The notes under the pieces: generated by a model | Databases searched by the model: none | Seen by the model: the letters and a program-made list of their open reading frames with translations, nothing else | Told to the model about the DNA's origin: nothing | Assembly: GCA_030248295.1 (NCBI GenBank) | Contig: JASANH010000514.1 | Coordinates: 62,001 to 126,000 of the forward strand | Length of the DNA: 64,000 nt | Reading direction: 5' to 3' | Origin: Mesodorylaimus sp. YZB2_4 | Lineage: Eukaryota; Nematoda; Enoplea; Dorylaimida; Dorylaimidae | Position numbers and translations under genes: made by a program | Shown: one piece after another, positions 20,961 to 32,901 of the stretch | How the letters are laid out: each line of letters begins with the position of its first letter | How positions within the stretch are numbered: the first letter of the stretch is position 1

Positions 20961-21545
20961 TCTCTCAGCGGCATTATTATGCAAAATACAGTCGGGTAGT
21001 TGAATTCCATGCCCGATCTCAGAAAATCTCTTGGTTGAGCCTATGATTGCTTGCGCTTCTGATTTTCACGACCCTTGGTCGTTGGTACACGTTTTACATT
21101 ATTGCGCCTACATGGTGCTAGGCCTAAAGCAGACAACGTTGGAGGGAATGCGACGTTTGCTTCTTGTACGATCATCATACATTCGCGTACGTTAGAGAAT
21201 GTCACACGTATTGCTGTCATAGCCATCTTATAAAATTTTGATTCCTCCAAAACAAATTAGATCGAGCTAGTCCAGTTAATTGCCTCCATCCATCGATGAC
21301 AATATACGCGATCTTCGCCTACCTAGCATGTGTGCACGTGCGCAGTGGAACAAGCTTCCATCCCGATCACATGTGACTGCTCGAGAAGTAGCCAAGTAAT
21401 TCCTCTGCTTGCGTCAATACAAATTATAGACTGGTGATCATTGCAATTATAGTGAGGTGTCTTTGCCTTGTTTTTCTCCATGAGGGTGACTTTATTATGA
21501 TCCGAGCTTTGATAGATGGACCAGTCTGGCACGAAAGGCAGAACC

Positions 21546-21737
21546 ATGTCTTGGCAACCTCCTGGCGAAGATATGATGGCTTTGATTTCTAAAGCAAAAA
21601 TGAGCCCTGATTTGAGTTTGACGACCGAAGAAACGTCAAGCTCGACGCAATTGCGTGAATTCAACATCACCACGAGATGCGTTATTGTCGCCAGCTGTCA
21701 AGATTGCCTGAAAGATAAAAACCCAAACACCTGCTAA
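21546..21737 (+). CDS. MSWQPP-family small protein, copy 6 (subgroup B)
   Basis: Intronless, 63 residues, starting MSWQPPGEDMMALISKAK. The tail carries PDLSLTTEE, REF, a short hydrophobic VIVAS, and CQDC near the end. It aligns with copy 2 in the order PDL, TxE, S-rich, RE, S.Q, NP. The -50 region reads TTATTATGATCCGAGCTT, the subgroup B variant of the TATA zone. Two cysteines near the C-terminus are particular to this copy. Function unknown. Confidence 0.72.
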   Translation: MSWQPPGEDMMALISKAKMSPDLSLTTEETSSSTQLREFNITTRCVIVASCQDCLKDKNPNTC

Positions 21738-24040
21738 ATTCGGACAAGTGATTTTATATGTTGGTGGAAGGAAGTGAGTTGGTTTTATGCACTTCTTTGT
21801 AACCGACCCAAATTATGCTCACCGTGAAAAGTACGGATCATTTGCACTGCTGATCTTTTTGTCGCTATCCATTTTTAAAGATCCGCGCATAATAAAAAAT
21901 TGTTGACAAAAAGTGAAAGGGAGGGGATGTGGAGGAGGGGGGGGCTGATCAATAATTTAGAGTCTGTCAAATAAAAGTATTCTATAGTTCGTGTGATGTG
22001 CCCTTTCACCTTTGAGTGCGCACACTCGTTTGATGATTGTAAAACTTGAATTGGATGCAGAAAATAGGTATTTCTTCGAGCTTGCATGCTTTGCATGTTA
22101 TGCCGATTGTGGCAATCCTTTCGCAGCGTTTCCTAACGCTATCAGTTAAGCTATCTGCTGGCTTATCTGATCTTCGCTCTGCAGCATTAGAAAGCCACGA
22201 GAATTTTATCACCTATGCATTGCATCCTAAAACTGCCATAATCTTATCGATTCGGCCGAAGCACGATGTCACAAACTCAATAGCCGACGAGACTTATCCG
22301 TCCTATCAAAACTCACAATTAGCAAATCCCACTCTGATGGCCCATGAGCCACGGGATAGCACACTATGTGATTATGCATCATTTCAACACATGAGCCGGT
22401 GTCCTTAACTAATGAGTCCAGGCGGAAGCATCAAACGCCGTGCCTGTCGGTGTTAGCTTACGGACTGTTTACTGGAGCCTGGAGGAGGCGTCGGGTTAAT
22501 TTGCTACTCTCAATGGACAAGAAACAATCTCTATGCATTTGGACGCATCTTAGATTATTAGAAAAACCCTTTGGCCCAGGCATGCGTAGCGGCTAAAATG
22601 GTTTAGGAAAGATAGTCTACTTGACCAGGCGCAGAGAGCCTCACATATAATTTATGCAGGCGGGGGCGGGCATCAAAGCCACCATGTGCGCTAAAATAAT
22701 ATTAATTACGAGTATACTGCTGTTGCTGCTGCTGCTGCTTTTCTTTGTCTTTCACAGACACAATTATAGCATCCCATATCTCTTGCACCTTTGAAATACA
22801 TGTACGTTATTCGTCAAATATGACATTTTGTCTCGATAAACCAATTCCATCTGGAAATGAACCTAATCGCAGGGTCGTGTGCCACTGCTGACCAACCGGG
22901 TTGCACTATCGCAATTGATTTGCATGCCTTATTTAGACAGCCTGGCACGGACGCATTTCAGCGCGACATCTGGTTCCTTGCGCATGTATCAGGACATAGC
23001 AGGCCGCACCCCGTTCTTGTATGGCAAGCGTAGAATAAGGAAAAGGTCTGACACGAGTACAACCATGTCCTCGCATGTTATGGTGTGTCCTTACGCCCCT
23101 CGTAGTGTTACTCCCCTGTAAGCCGGAAGCTATGTAATCAAGCGACCCTGCTTGTCTCTCCAATTGACTTTGAGTACGTTTCCTCAGAAAGGAACAAAGA
23201 AAAGATGACTCCAACTGACAAAGCAAGATGCACTATGTGTTTGCCAAAAAAATTTTCCTTCAGTTTTCTCCATAAGGGATGAAAGCGATGAGCAGAGTTG
23301 TACCTGGAAATTTCAAGCCCCCAAATACCAGTCAGCAGACTCGATAATGATTAATCGAGCATCGAGCGACATATTGAGTCCAAACTGCTCTCGACCAAAT
23401 CCAAAAACAGCATCGAGAACAGCCCCACCCCTTCCCGCCCCACTATGATAAAACAGCCTGGAAACAAATATTTTCAATCATGATAAGACTGAGGACCATA
23501 TGGACATATGTTTTTGTTTTGAATAAGAAACTGATGTTCAGAGTAGAACTTGTTTTAAACACTGGTGAGGCCCATCTGAGCAGGTAAATAGATGAAGCTT
23601 ATGATACATATAGACGTCACAAAAGTCAAATCAGTTTTTGCAGCCTCATTAGGGCCGAGCCTTACTTAGAATATGCTCAGGATAGTTAATTGTTGCCATA
23701 ATTATCACTTCTTCCGCTGCTAGCCCTCATGAGAGTCTAGCTGCCTGGTTAAGCTTTCTCCTTTTTAGGCGCAACGTATCTTGACGATTTCTCATTTCAG
23801 TACTGGCAGGTACATAAAATTGGTTGCCAACTGGCTCGTGCCTTGCCTATACTGCACTAGGACCGCTATAAAAACTTGAAATTAAGGCAAGTATGGAGAT
23901 ATTTGCTGTTGCGCTAGAGCTAATGAGAGGAAGTAATTATTACAATTAGAGAAGGAATCTTGGTCTTGTACACGCAACGAGAAATGATCCGAGGCTTACG
24001 CCCTGAGGAATCACAACGCACAATAGCGTTGAAGTGAGAC
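21738..24040. other. Non-coding stretch
   Basis: About 22000-22052 is a SINE 3' tail (CACCTTTGAGTGCGCACACT). A short CTG repeat lies near 22720. A 120-codon open frame at 22046-22408 has no start context, motif or domain and is not called. Confidence 0.45.
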
Positions 24041-24250
24041 ATGTCTTGGCAACTCCCTGGCGAAGATGTGATGGCTTCGGTCTTGAAAATATGTAAAGCT
24101 CCAATATTTGAGAATTTGCTCGCAGTGAAAGAAGATACCAATTTCAGTCCAGTTGACCTCGCTCAACTGCATGGGCGCGAATTTTCGACGCAGGTGCATC
24201 ACCCACAAAGTAAAGAATCCAAGCTGCAGCTATCGAAGATAGTGCACTGA
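24041..24250 (+). CDS. MSWQPP-family small protein, copy 7 (subgroup B)
   Basis: Intronless, 69 residues, starting MSWQLPGEDVMASVL; Pro5 of the motif is Leu here. The tail holds AVKEDTNFSP, HGREF, then SKESKLQLSK. The REF and following Ser/Gln positions match subgroup B, and the -55 region reads AAATGATCCGAGGCT as in copy 6. It is the most diverged subgroup B member and slightly longer. Function unknown. Confidence 0.68.
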   Translation: MSWQLPGEDVMASVLKICKAPIFENLLAVKEDTNFSPVDLAQLHGREFSTQVHHPQSKESKLQLSKIVH

Positions 24251-24716
24251 TTTTTCGGATACTATGTGCGTCGTACAGATGTTAAAATTCTCTATTCCTA
24301 TTCATTACCTTACATCCCGTAGTGCTACAGCCTGGTTACTTTTGTTCTGGTGATGTTTTTTCCAAAGTGTATGTGTGCTTCCTGGTTGGCATCGCACAGG
24401 AACTGTCTGAAGAGTGGTCGTTCATGATTACGGTCAGGGTGACTTATATACGTGAAAATCGAATTTAACGGTAGGCAGATGGATGTGCTGATTGCGAGCT
24501 TATTTAGGGTGTGATCCGTTCATGCTGCTCATGGTAGTGTATGTTGAATTCTATCAATAACTTGTTGGTCAAATATGGACAACGCGTTTTTTCCGTAGAA
24601 CTTCCTGACTTTGGGATTCTAAATACTGGTTCACTATCCGTCGACGCAATACCAGTGACCTCGGGTTCCACATACACTGTACTGTAGAACACTCAATTCC
24701 CAAATTTTTCAGAGAG

Positions 24717-24911
24717 CTAGCGAGAGACTTTGTCAATTGGCACTCTTTTGAGATACTTTCGACTGGAGCCCGTCTGTACCGGTAAAGGACTTCCAGGCTC
24801 CGATGGGCGGGGTATAAAAAAGGACGGTCGTTCTGGCAACATGCATTTCAGGTCCACTGTTGCGTCGCCTATCAGTGCCAGGAGTGTCAGCAGCGTCAGG
24901 CCCTCGCCCAT
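24717..24911 (-). CDS. Possible small secreted peptide
   Basis: A 64-residue open frame begins MGEGLTLLTLLALIGDA, which resembles a signal peptide, and ends in a basic tail (RKYLKRVP...KVSR). No intron, homologue, TATA box or poly(A) signal was seen, and there is no paralogue in the window. It may be chance or one exon of a longer gene. Confidence 0.25.
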   Translation of the reverse strand: MGEGLTLLTLLALIGDATVDLKCMLPERPSFFIPRPSEPGSPLPVQTGSSRKYLKRVPIDKVSR

Positions 24912-25682
24912 TCGACACTTGCGTCTGGCGCTGACCAAACAGGCGATGCGTAGATTTGGTGATCAGCGTACTGACTAAAGGGGCCGCATTGTATTTTTAT
25001 TCGGGGGTCATCGGGGTTGTTGTTTCCCTATTGGCAGGCGATAGATTTGTGATTCATCCAAGTGCATCGATTGTAACAACTTTTTCAGCCCCTTAGTGAT
25101 CTGATGCTCGCTTGGATATGCTGATCGATTATGCAATAGTACGAGTTTAGCTTCAGAGCTGACTGCTTCAATTGTTGAACGTCTTCCACGACGCACCAAT
25201 CACAGTACACAAACGCCATCAAAATATACAGTACCATTTCATCATCTTTATGAGTGCGGGCTGGGTCAGCTAATTGTATGCCCAGTCGGCCCATGGTCAG
25301 TAAATAAAGACGCAAAAATGTTAGATCTGGCATGTTAAAGCTGCTTCCAAATGCATTTTAGCTTTTTTCATAACGAAACGGGCTAATTCATCGTACGTGA
25401 TCGCATCTATAGGGCATAACCATGCGAAGTACTCTTTTGCTTTTTCCCCAAAGAGGTAATGGCACCTTTTCTGAGCCCTAGTGGGCCTTAGTGGATGGGG
25501 GGGGCGGGGGGGTGGAGGCCGACAGCTTTGCCTCAGCTTTTAGGGAAGCAGACAAAAAGTACTCAAATTAAAGAGCAAATTTACTATCATTTCAAGAGTT
25601 TTAGGTCGAAATTTTTGTCTTCTGTAATACTTTAGATTAACGGTTTCAATGTAAGACAAACAATTGTACCTTCTGGTATGGG

Positions 25683-25748
25683 ACGTGACCTGGTGAGTTA
25701 GGCGTCTGTCTCTCATGCCAGATGCGTTTGGTGATGTATTAAAATAGG
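25683..25748 (+). repeat. SINE copy with internal deletion
   Basis: The tRNA-like head (CCTGGTGAGTTAGGCGTCT...CCAGATGCG) is joined directly to the tail GTTTGGTGATGT. The middle, including the B box, is missing. Confidence 0.55.
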
Positions 25749-26298
25749 AACAGCGACCTGGGGAGGATCGATCGGGTGATGTGATTTCACCACAGTGAAC
25801 TTACTGGATGGATATTATGCGCCTGAGCAGCTACCCATGCCCTGTGCAGGATCCTGGTGCAAGCTTCTAGCTTCCGCTGCTGGTCATCCCGACCCCTTGG
25901 TCAGTTTATGCTGGGTTGTCTGCTGAAGAGACGGCTGGACGTGGACCGTACACTCGATATGTGGGATCTCAGTCCCACTATATGTCGATTTTATTGTATA
26001 AGGATCACGTGCCATGTGGAGTCACTATCATCCGCTGTTTGGGGGAGGGGTAAGCTGACAGCATCGGTCACTCGGGTTTAGTACAGCCCTAATAGTTTGA
26101 CACTGATATTGAAAAGTCAAATTGTAACCCGGGCGCCTGGTGGGCAAAAACCTGGCGTTTCTACCTCTGGCAGTGTGTTCATACCTCACCAATGACCCAT
26201 GCCTGTAGTGACGGAGCAAAAAAGAGACCTCATTCGGCGAATGCCATCTGTTTTCTCTGGGTTTGTGCGGGGCCGTTTAGTGCAAGTGGCCTCCCACT

Positions 26299-26462
26299 GG
26301 CCTCGTGGCCTGGTGGGTCAGGCGTCTGCCTCTCACGCCAGGTGCGCACTTACAAGCGAGTGTTCGACTTGCGGGCCGGTAAATCATTTCGAGTAAAATG
26401 TGTCCCTGGACCCTTGAGTGCGCACAAGCGTTTGATGACGTGGTTAAACATGAAACATGAAG
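26299..26462 (+). repeat. tRNA-derived SINE, near-complete copy
   Basis: The head has GGCCTGGTGGGTCAGGCG (A-box zone) and GAGTGTTCGACTTGCGGGCC (B-box zone). The tail reads AAAATGTGTCCC...GAGTGCGCACAAGCGTTTGATGACG and ends in short ACATGAA repeats. It matches 63656-63820 throughout. Confidence 0.75.
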
Positions 26463-27539
26463 AGGTGCTGTCAGCCGCGCACAATTGGATCGCTAGTCCA
26501 AGCCGTACGCAGGTATATAAATGCCATATGACTACAGTAGGGTTTCAAAAGAGGTCAAGGCACAAAGCGATGAAAAGGAGAACGTTTTGCAATTAAAAAA
26601 ACAGCTTCTTATGCTGGGCAAATAAAAGAAACCACCCAGCTTCAAAAGTGAGACAAGACAATGAGTGACACAAAATTTGGGATATTTTCCAATAAAAACA
26701 TCTGATAAGCTGCCGGAGAGGATTTCGAGTGATGCACAATCGATACTGCTGGTCTCTCATTTACTACACTTGAGTACAGAAGTATATCGGTGCTGCCTAA
26801 TCTACGAGGTGATTATTTGCAGCCGTGTTGATGGCGTCGTGCACTACCCCAATCACATCTGCGCACCGCTTTCCAATAAATCTTAAACTCGCAAAAAAAA
26901 AGTAATCAATAACAATACATGGGCCCATCACTGACACAGTTGTCGATGTGCCCTGCTCTCCCTGCATCTTGGAAATCAATTCTGCCTCTCGCTTCCATGC
27001 TAGACGAAGTGACATCAGACTCCAAAAACCCAAGCTTTGTTTGACGCTTGCAAAACCAATAGCAACCATTTCTGTGCTGATGAATTCTAGGATGTCAAAT
27101 GCGCTGGAAACTTTTTATACCCCACCGAATAGTTCCCCTCTGGTAAATTTGTTGGAGGTGCCCATTTGATACGAGTATCTAGTAAAGTGGATGCCCATCG
27201 GATCAGACCCCCTCATATCCTTGCCTGCTTGAGTAAATGCACGTCATGCCTTCCTACGAGTCATGTTGTTTCCATTCTTCGTTCCTCGAAGCAGCTACTG
27301 GGCACGCCTAATATAACCCGTTTACCATAAATCAAGGACACGACACTTTCTGGTGACCACTCTTACAATATGAAAAAGCAGGATACAGTGGGAGCAAAAC
27401 ATACTGACCAATTGAATCTAACATTTCCAATCCAACAAAAGAACAGATTTAGGTCATGCCGCACACATTGTGGAAAATGTCAACACTTTCCTGACGATAA
27501 TACATCGTAGAACAAGGATTTCACATTCCGGATCTTCAT

Positions 27540-27728
27540 TTAGCTTGCACTCTGAGTGTGCGTCCAGTTACCTGGTTCTGGGCCCATTGTTACGCCGGTC
27601 GGATGGTTCAATGACAGCCATTCTGCTTCTTTATTCGGTATGAAATAGTCAAGGAGCAGCAGCTCTCCTAGTTTTCGTGTAATCAACACACAGACCATCA
27701 GATCCTCGGACGGTGGCTGCCACGACAT
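27540..27728 (-). CDS. MSWQPP-family small protein, copy 8
   Basis: Intronless, 62 residues, starting MSWQPPSEDLMVCVLITRK. A leucine-rich GELLLLDYF follows, then NHPTG and a Trp-containing end. The ITRK join resembles the ITRQ of the copy at 51194, and Met11 is shared with that copy and with 34117. An AATCTATATCC sequence lies at about -55, in the TATA position. Function unknown. Confidence 0.72.
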   Translation of the reverse strand: MSWQPPSEDLMVCVLITRKLGELLLLDYFIPNKEAEWLSLNHPTGVTMGPEPGNWTHTQSAS

Positions 27729-30588
27729 CGCCTGCCGAGTGAGTGCCCCAGAAATGAGCTTCGATAGTCGCTGTTGTCAGGATATAGATTGTTTTCTGCA
27801 CCAGAAAAAAGGTTCCGATATTTTCTAAGAAAAACGATGTCTAAATCTCATAAAATGTCGGACGTCAGCTCTGTAATTAGTGCCGTGTCCTTTGCCTTGT
27901 TATGCGTGTTTTTCTTCCTTGGAAGGGAAATTTAGCGGCACAAGACATTGTGTGCTCCAAAATGCTCATCCTATCAAGCATATCCTATCTAGCTTCTTAT
28001 CTCTCCATGGTAATTTTTGATGTGGATCAGATCTTTTCCTGACCTTCTGGTGTGGATCAAAAGGTCAGGAAGTACGTATGTAGTTATGCACAGCGTATGC
28101 CTAAACTAAGAAAGCCGTAACGGAAAAATGAGCCATGCGAGAAATATTGTGCGTTAAATATTGGGTTATTAATTCAATCTGGACCTTTTCGAAGCGGCGC
28201 GAAACCGTACCGTTATCTGCAGCCAGGGCAAAAGCGGCCGTCCTGTACCTGTTAAGCTTCTGCGATTGGATGGGGACACCGCTGGCCACCTTGCCTTGCG
28301 TCTCGGGGGAGGGGGGTGGTGATGACGTTTGAAGGGTTGGTCGATGTCAAGGTCAGGTCAGAAAACCTTTTGAGGGGTCGGTCAAGGTCAGGGTCAGGTC
28401 AGAATTCCTTGACCTGGTCAGAGTAGTCTGAAAATGAAAGAAGGTGAATTTAGTGGAATCCTAGGTAGAAGATTTTCAAGCTCCAGCCTCCCTGCGTGGG
28501 GATCTAGGGCAGTTTCACAATTCCAAATCCTAAGACATGTCCTAAATTCCAGGAGAGTCCGAAGTCATTTTACAATTAGCTTGGTGTCCTAGGGTGGAAG
28601 GACATGGTCTTTTAAGTCTATGACGACCTCAACCCTGTCCCAAGACACTTTCTGGTGTCTTTATTTCCCAGCAACGCTGCCAGCGCAGGTCAAGTGCCCT
28701 AGATCTGGGAAAATTTCAAGCTGTCAGGGCAGGTTTTATGGCAGTGACCTTTCAAAGGGTAATTTTTAGGGCAATCTTGGGGCGTCTTGAGATTTTGGCA
28801 CTTCGTCTACACGACAGTCAGATTTGTGTATAGCCTTAAAACGAGAACTCCCAAAATAGTTGAATTCATGGCAAAGCTTACAAAATAAACCCAATTGAGC
28901 ATGTTTAGAGCGCTCATATAAAGTGGACCAGCCTGCCTTAACCCAGGCGTCCTCGTAAGACGCAGTAAAATTATTCAAATATAATTATTTCAAATAAAAC
29001 GACACCTCTAGGACAACTATTGTGAAACATCCTAAATTGTTGTCTCACTCAGCGTAATCCGAAGACTGCCCTAAATTCCTACCTGTCCTAAAATTAGGAT
29101 AGCATTGTGAAACTGGCCCTTGCTTATTGTGAGTCTTGTGCTGTTGCAGTTATCCTACTCGTTGTAAAATTTCCTTGTGAACAGGCCAACACAGTGACGC
29201 TTTGTTGCTGGTGCCGATTTCGGGCAAAATGTTTTGTCTAATCCATGTCAAAGTCAGAGCCATAAAATTCACAACTCCTCGCCAAGGTCAGCGGTCGGGT
29301 CAGGAAATTTTTTGAAGGATCGGTTAAGGTCAGGTTCAGCAAAATTTGAAGCATTTCACTCTAACATCAAGCCATATATGTAAGAGTCCCGGAACCTCCT
29401 GCCCAGAAAACCAGCAGGATTTTGCCTACTAGCGTTAACGATATGTGTCCGCGTCTGATTAGTTGAATTTCGTCTCAACAATTTGCTATTGTTTTTTAAA
29501 GTTCAGTATGTCAACTCGATCACTGATTTATATGCGTAGTAATTACCCGAATCCTCAGATTAATCAAACCCTCAAAATGCCCCCAAGAATTTTCTGGTGA
29601 TAAAAACAGTAACTCAAACACAACACAAAGAGTGACCAGACAGATTGGGAGAAACAAAGAAAGATCAAGGATGCGTAATCAGCTTCAGTCATTCGAGTGC
29701 AGTGTAATGCGTAGTACAGCCGCTTATCTTAATTTGCAATGATTTACTATTATCACTCGGGTCTAAAATAATGCTTCTATTGGGATAGCGACTCGCCGTA
29801 CATTACTGTACCGACTGGGGCATTGCTTAAGGCAGTGGCAAAATCGCCTGCATCAGCAACAAACAGCGTGACAAATGTCTAATTAACGTAATACAGCAAG
29901 TCGACATGGCTGTTAGGACAGTTGACGTTTGGCACGGCGTGCTAACCAGGCGCTCTTTCACGGGTGTGGCAGATACCCGCGGTCCTCTATGTTTTTCAGT
30001 GGGTTCTCGTTTTAGATCCTGATGAAGAGCTACACTGCGGGGTGCTTTGCTTGAGCGAGGTGGTGTGTTCGGCTTGGAGCGCCGTATACGAGCAATAGTA
30101 TATGCACTTCCCCTAATCGCTTTCCAAATTTTTGCGGGAGGGACGGAATTCTCAACATGCATCCAGTCGTTGAAATCTCCAACATGATTGCTATGTTTTT
30201 CAGTGTTTCATCGCAATCGCAATTCTTGCAATTACAAATAATTGATTAGACGTCTATAACAGGGTTTTGAGAGATTATTTCAGGGTTAGCATGTAGTTTT
30301 ATATGACTGCAGCCTGTTCTTCCATTTTGCAGGATAGGATGCCTAAAGAAATATGGAGTGTACGTTACATGTAGGAGTAAAGCAGATCGATGTTACCATT
30401 TTTAACGTTTATATGGCAATCATTATCATCACACTGCACTAATGGAACACGTGAACAACTAGCGAATCCTTAATTCAATCACTTTTAAAAATTGTTACTG
30501 GTTGACACACAGAAAACGCACGCTTTGCGTCTGACGAATGATCTGCACATGATCAGACCCAAACTATGTACAAAGGCACCCATTCTCT
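27729..30588. other. Non-coding, repeat-rich stretch
   Basis: Holds a terminal-inverted-repeat element (28506-29120) set between GGTCAAGGTCAGG repeats at 28333-28430 and 29221-29350. TTCCTGACCTT (28036-28046) has its exact complement at 28061-28071. From about 29920 the inverted-duplication arm begins. Confidence 0.5.
28506..29120. mobile_element. Non-autonomous DNA transposon-like element
   Basis: The ends read AGGGCAGTTTCACAAT on the left and, on the complement, AGGGCCAGTTTCACAAT on the right, differing by one base. The body is about 615 bp with no transposase. Ends of this kind resemble PIF/Harbinger termini, but no clear target-site duplication was seen. Confidence 0.6.
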
Positions 30589-30777
30589 TCAGTTTATCTG
30601 GGCAAATTGTGAGAAGCTGCTTTTCCCGTTCGTCTTAGAGTCCGTTCTTCCAACCAGCGTCCACTCCATCGATACCCTTTCTTGTCTTGATTCAGACGCC
30701 ACGGCCAGAATGTCCTTTGGTTTGTTCATCATTAAAACAGTGGCCAGGAGATCCTCGCACGGCGGCTGCCACGACAT
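30589..30777 (-). CDS. MSWQPP-family small protein, copy 9
   Basis: Intronless, 62 residues, starting MSWQPPCEDLLATVLM, with ESRQER, TLVGRTDSK and the SQFAQIN ending shared with the 9677 copy. It lies in the second arm of the inverted duplication and faces away from copy 10, as copy 3 faces away from copy 4. TTTATA at 30828-30833 is the mirror-image TATA box, about 51 bases upstream. Few residues differ from copy 4 and no stop has arisen, which suggests the duplication is fairly recent or the product is under constraint. Confidence 0.77.
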   Translation of the reverse strand: MSWQPPCEDLLATVLMMNKPKDILAVASESRQERVSMEWTLVGRTDSKTNGKSSFSQFAQIN

Positions 30778-32901
30778 CACGCTTCGGGGCAAATATGCAG
30801 GTAATGAGAGCTCGTTTGAATCCAGCTTTATACAGCAATCTTAGAGCATATGATCTGTCGCTGATTTGATATCCCATCAGGCAAGTGCGTCATTGCTGCG
30901 TGAACCTTCTTTGCTGGTCATGCTTCATTTCCTGTGGAATAAGATGTTTTTAAAAGGGGCAGCTGATTAGTGCTAGACAATCGCTAATTTGAAAGTGACC
31001 TCAGCATCCATTTGGCCAGTTGAATAGATTCTTCTAAAATGCCAGTTTAGATTTGATGTTGATCATGAACCCGCTGGTCTGCAACAATAGAGTCGACTGA
31101 TCTTAAAGATTTAGTGCATGCCTTAGGTACCTTATGATCACGATCAAAGCTCGTGTGACCCGCAAATAATGGGTGCAATCGCACCCGGCGCTTCGCGATT
31201 TGACTAGAAGATCAGAGGCATGGATTGATGACCCAGGAACTATCTGTATTCTGTGCCGCTAAAACAACCAAAGATATGCGTGCTCGACTCTGATTCTCTC
31301 GCGTTTGTCTGCAGGATGGACACAGCTGCTGTATTCCAAGAACATAGGCTACAATACAATTGCACTGCTGTATGAGTGTAGGTTAAGGGAAACAGATACT
31401 GTATGTGCCAACAGTGAATAGAACATTCGAACATTGGGTGCGTCGATACAATAAAGGCAAGGATTATTGCATGTAATGTATAAGTAGTGCATATTCTGGT
31501 AATATTCTGCTTGTCAAAAAATGTACAGTATCAGAGCACAAAATGTTTAACTAATGTGTTGTTATCATGTTTAGTTTTAAGAGTGCTATCGAGTGTTAAC
31601 CGTGATAGTAAGAAACTGGATGGTCGCACATCTCTTAAACTGAAAGGTCTCACGTCCCACCGAAAACATTAAGCACCTTGATTAGGCCAAACACCCAACA
31701 GGACTTCTTCAAGGGCTAAAACGTAAAATGCTGGCAAACAAAGGAGCTGCATGTATCTGCCGCACCCTAAAGGAAGCCCCTAATTGGTCAACGCCGTGCT
31801 AAACGTCCAAATTGTCACGATGCCATGCAGTGCTTCTGTATGTCCTATGATGTTAATTAGATATTTATCCATCTCTGATAGCACCTAGAGCAGATGATTG
31901 GGTCACTATAAGCAATGCCCAGCAGGCGATGTAGTAAATCGCTAAGCGTCGAAGCTTTTATTTTAGGGCCCGAGAGGGATAGGAGTAATGTCTTCTTTAC
32001 AACGCATTACATCAAGAGCGCTTACTGTAAACGGACACGGTTTTCAGAATCGGAAGATTATCACAAATGACAGGTCAATATAAGAATGCATGACCTTTAT
32101 TCTATCGACTACCGCATGCAATCCTCAAGTTTCGTAATCCCCTTTATGAATTTATGACTAAGCAACCAAGGATTAATATCCTACACCTCTAATAGTTTCG
32201 ATTTGGCCCAACTTTAAATAATAAAATCTGGGGAAAATATTTCAGTTTTTTTTAAGAGATCATGTTTTCAAACAACAGGTACGAGTACGTCACCGCTTCA
32301 CACACAATGCTACACTTCAAGCCAAAACTATTGTTCACTGCGCCATATCTTTGTAAAGAATGTCTGTTCGAGACATACCCGAGCCAGCTCTGCGTTCTGG
32401 CTACCGATGCTCTAGCTGATGCACTACAGTAGCTACCAAGTGCCAATACATGCTGTCACATTTGGTATTTCAACACCTGCCACAAACAGGACGCTCTTCA
32501 GCAGTCGTGGAATATGTAAGTTCACTATAATTTTACGTACCTATCTGTTAAAAGCGTAATAAAAGCAGGAAGGTCGAAGCATGCTAACGTGACCTTTCGA
32601 TAACATCTAATCAACATCTGGGCACGTTTTAGCTTACTCGATTAGATGGGGACAAATCAAGAACTCACGGTGGATCAGTTATTAGGTATGAAGCCTAGCA
32701 GGTATGTTTTCAAAGGATCCATCGCTCGGGCAGGAAGGCAAACATGACCAACATAAAAGATTCACGCAGTGCCGACATAAAAGGTCATGAGATATTAACA
32801 TTTGTTTGAAAAGAAAAAGCTCGTTTACTTAAAAAAAAGAGCCTTATAAAGCTACTTTAAGGCAAGCTAGCTCATTACCTACTTGACTCTTTTGACTGCC
32901 G
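30778..32901. other. Region between divergent copies 9 and 10
   Basis: Inverted counterpart of 7977-9676. It keeps the 31240-31300 block, the 31710-31970 unit and the promoter blocks of copy 10 (32589-32619, 32743-32769). It is about 420 bases longer than the other arm. No other gene. Confidence 0.5.
32845..32850 (+). promoter_or_regulatory. TATA box of MSWQPP copy 10
   Basis: TATAAA, 52 bases before the ATG at 32902, in the sequence CCTTATAAAGC. Confidence 0.6.

Larger units (their letters stand above)
20218..21405. mobile_element. Possible element with ~110-bp inverted ends
   Basis: About 20218-20325 matches the complement of 21295-21405. Shared landmarks are ATTACTTGGCTACTTCT, GGGATGGA, CACATGCTA and GGCGAAGATCGCGTA. 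The span between holds a SINE copy and a block duplicated at 52.2-52.7 kb, and it ends about 140 bases before MSWQPP copy 6. Confidence 0.45.
24912..27539. other. Mostly non-coding stretch
   Basis: Apart from two SINE copies no gene is supported. An 82-codon open frame on the - strand (25085-25333) has no confirming feature. Confidence 0.45.

Noticed and set aside
22046-22408. 120-codon open frame
   Set aside because: It begins right after a SINE tail, and no domain or supporting signal was found.
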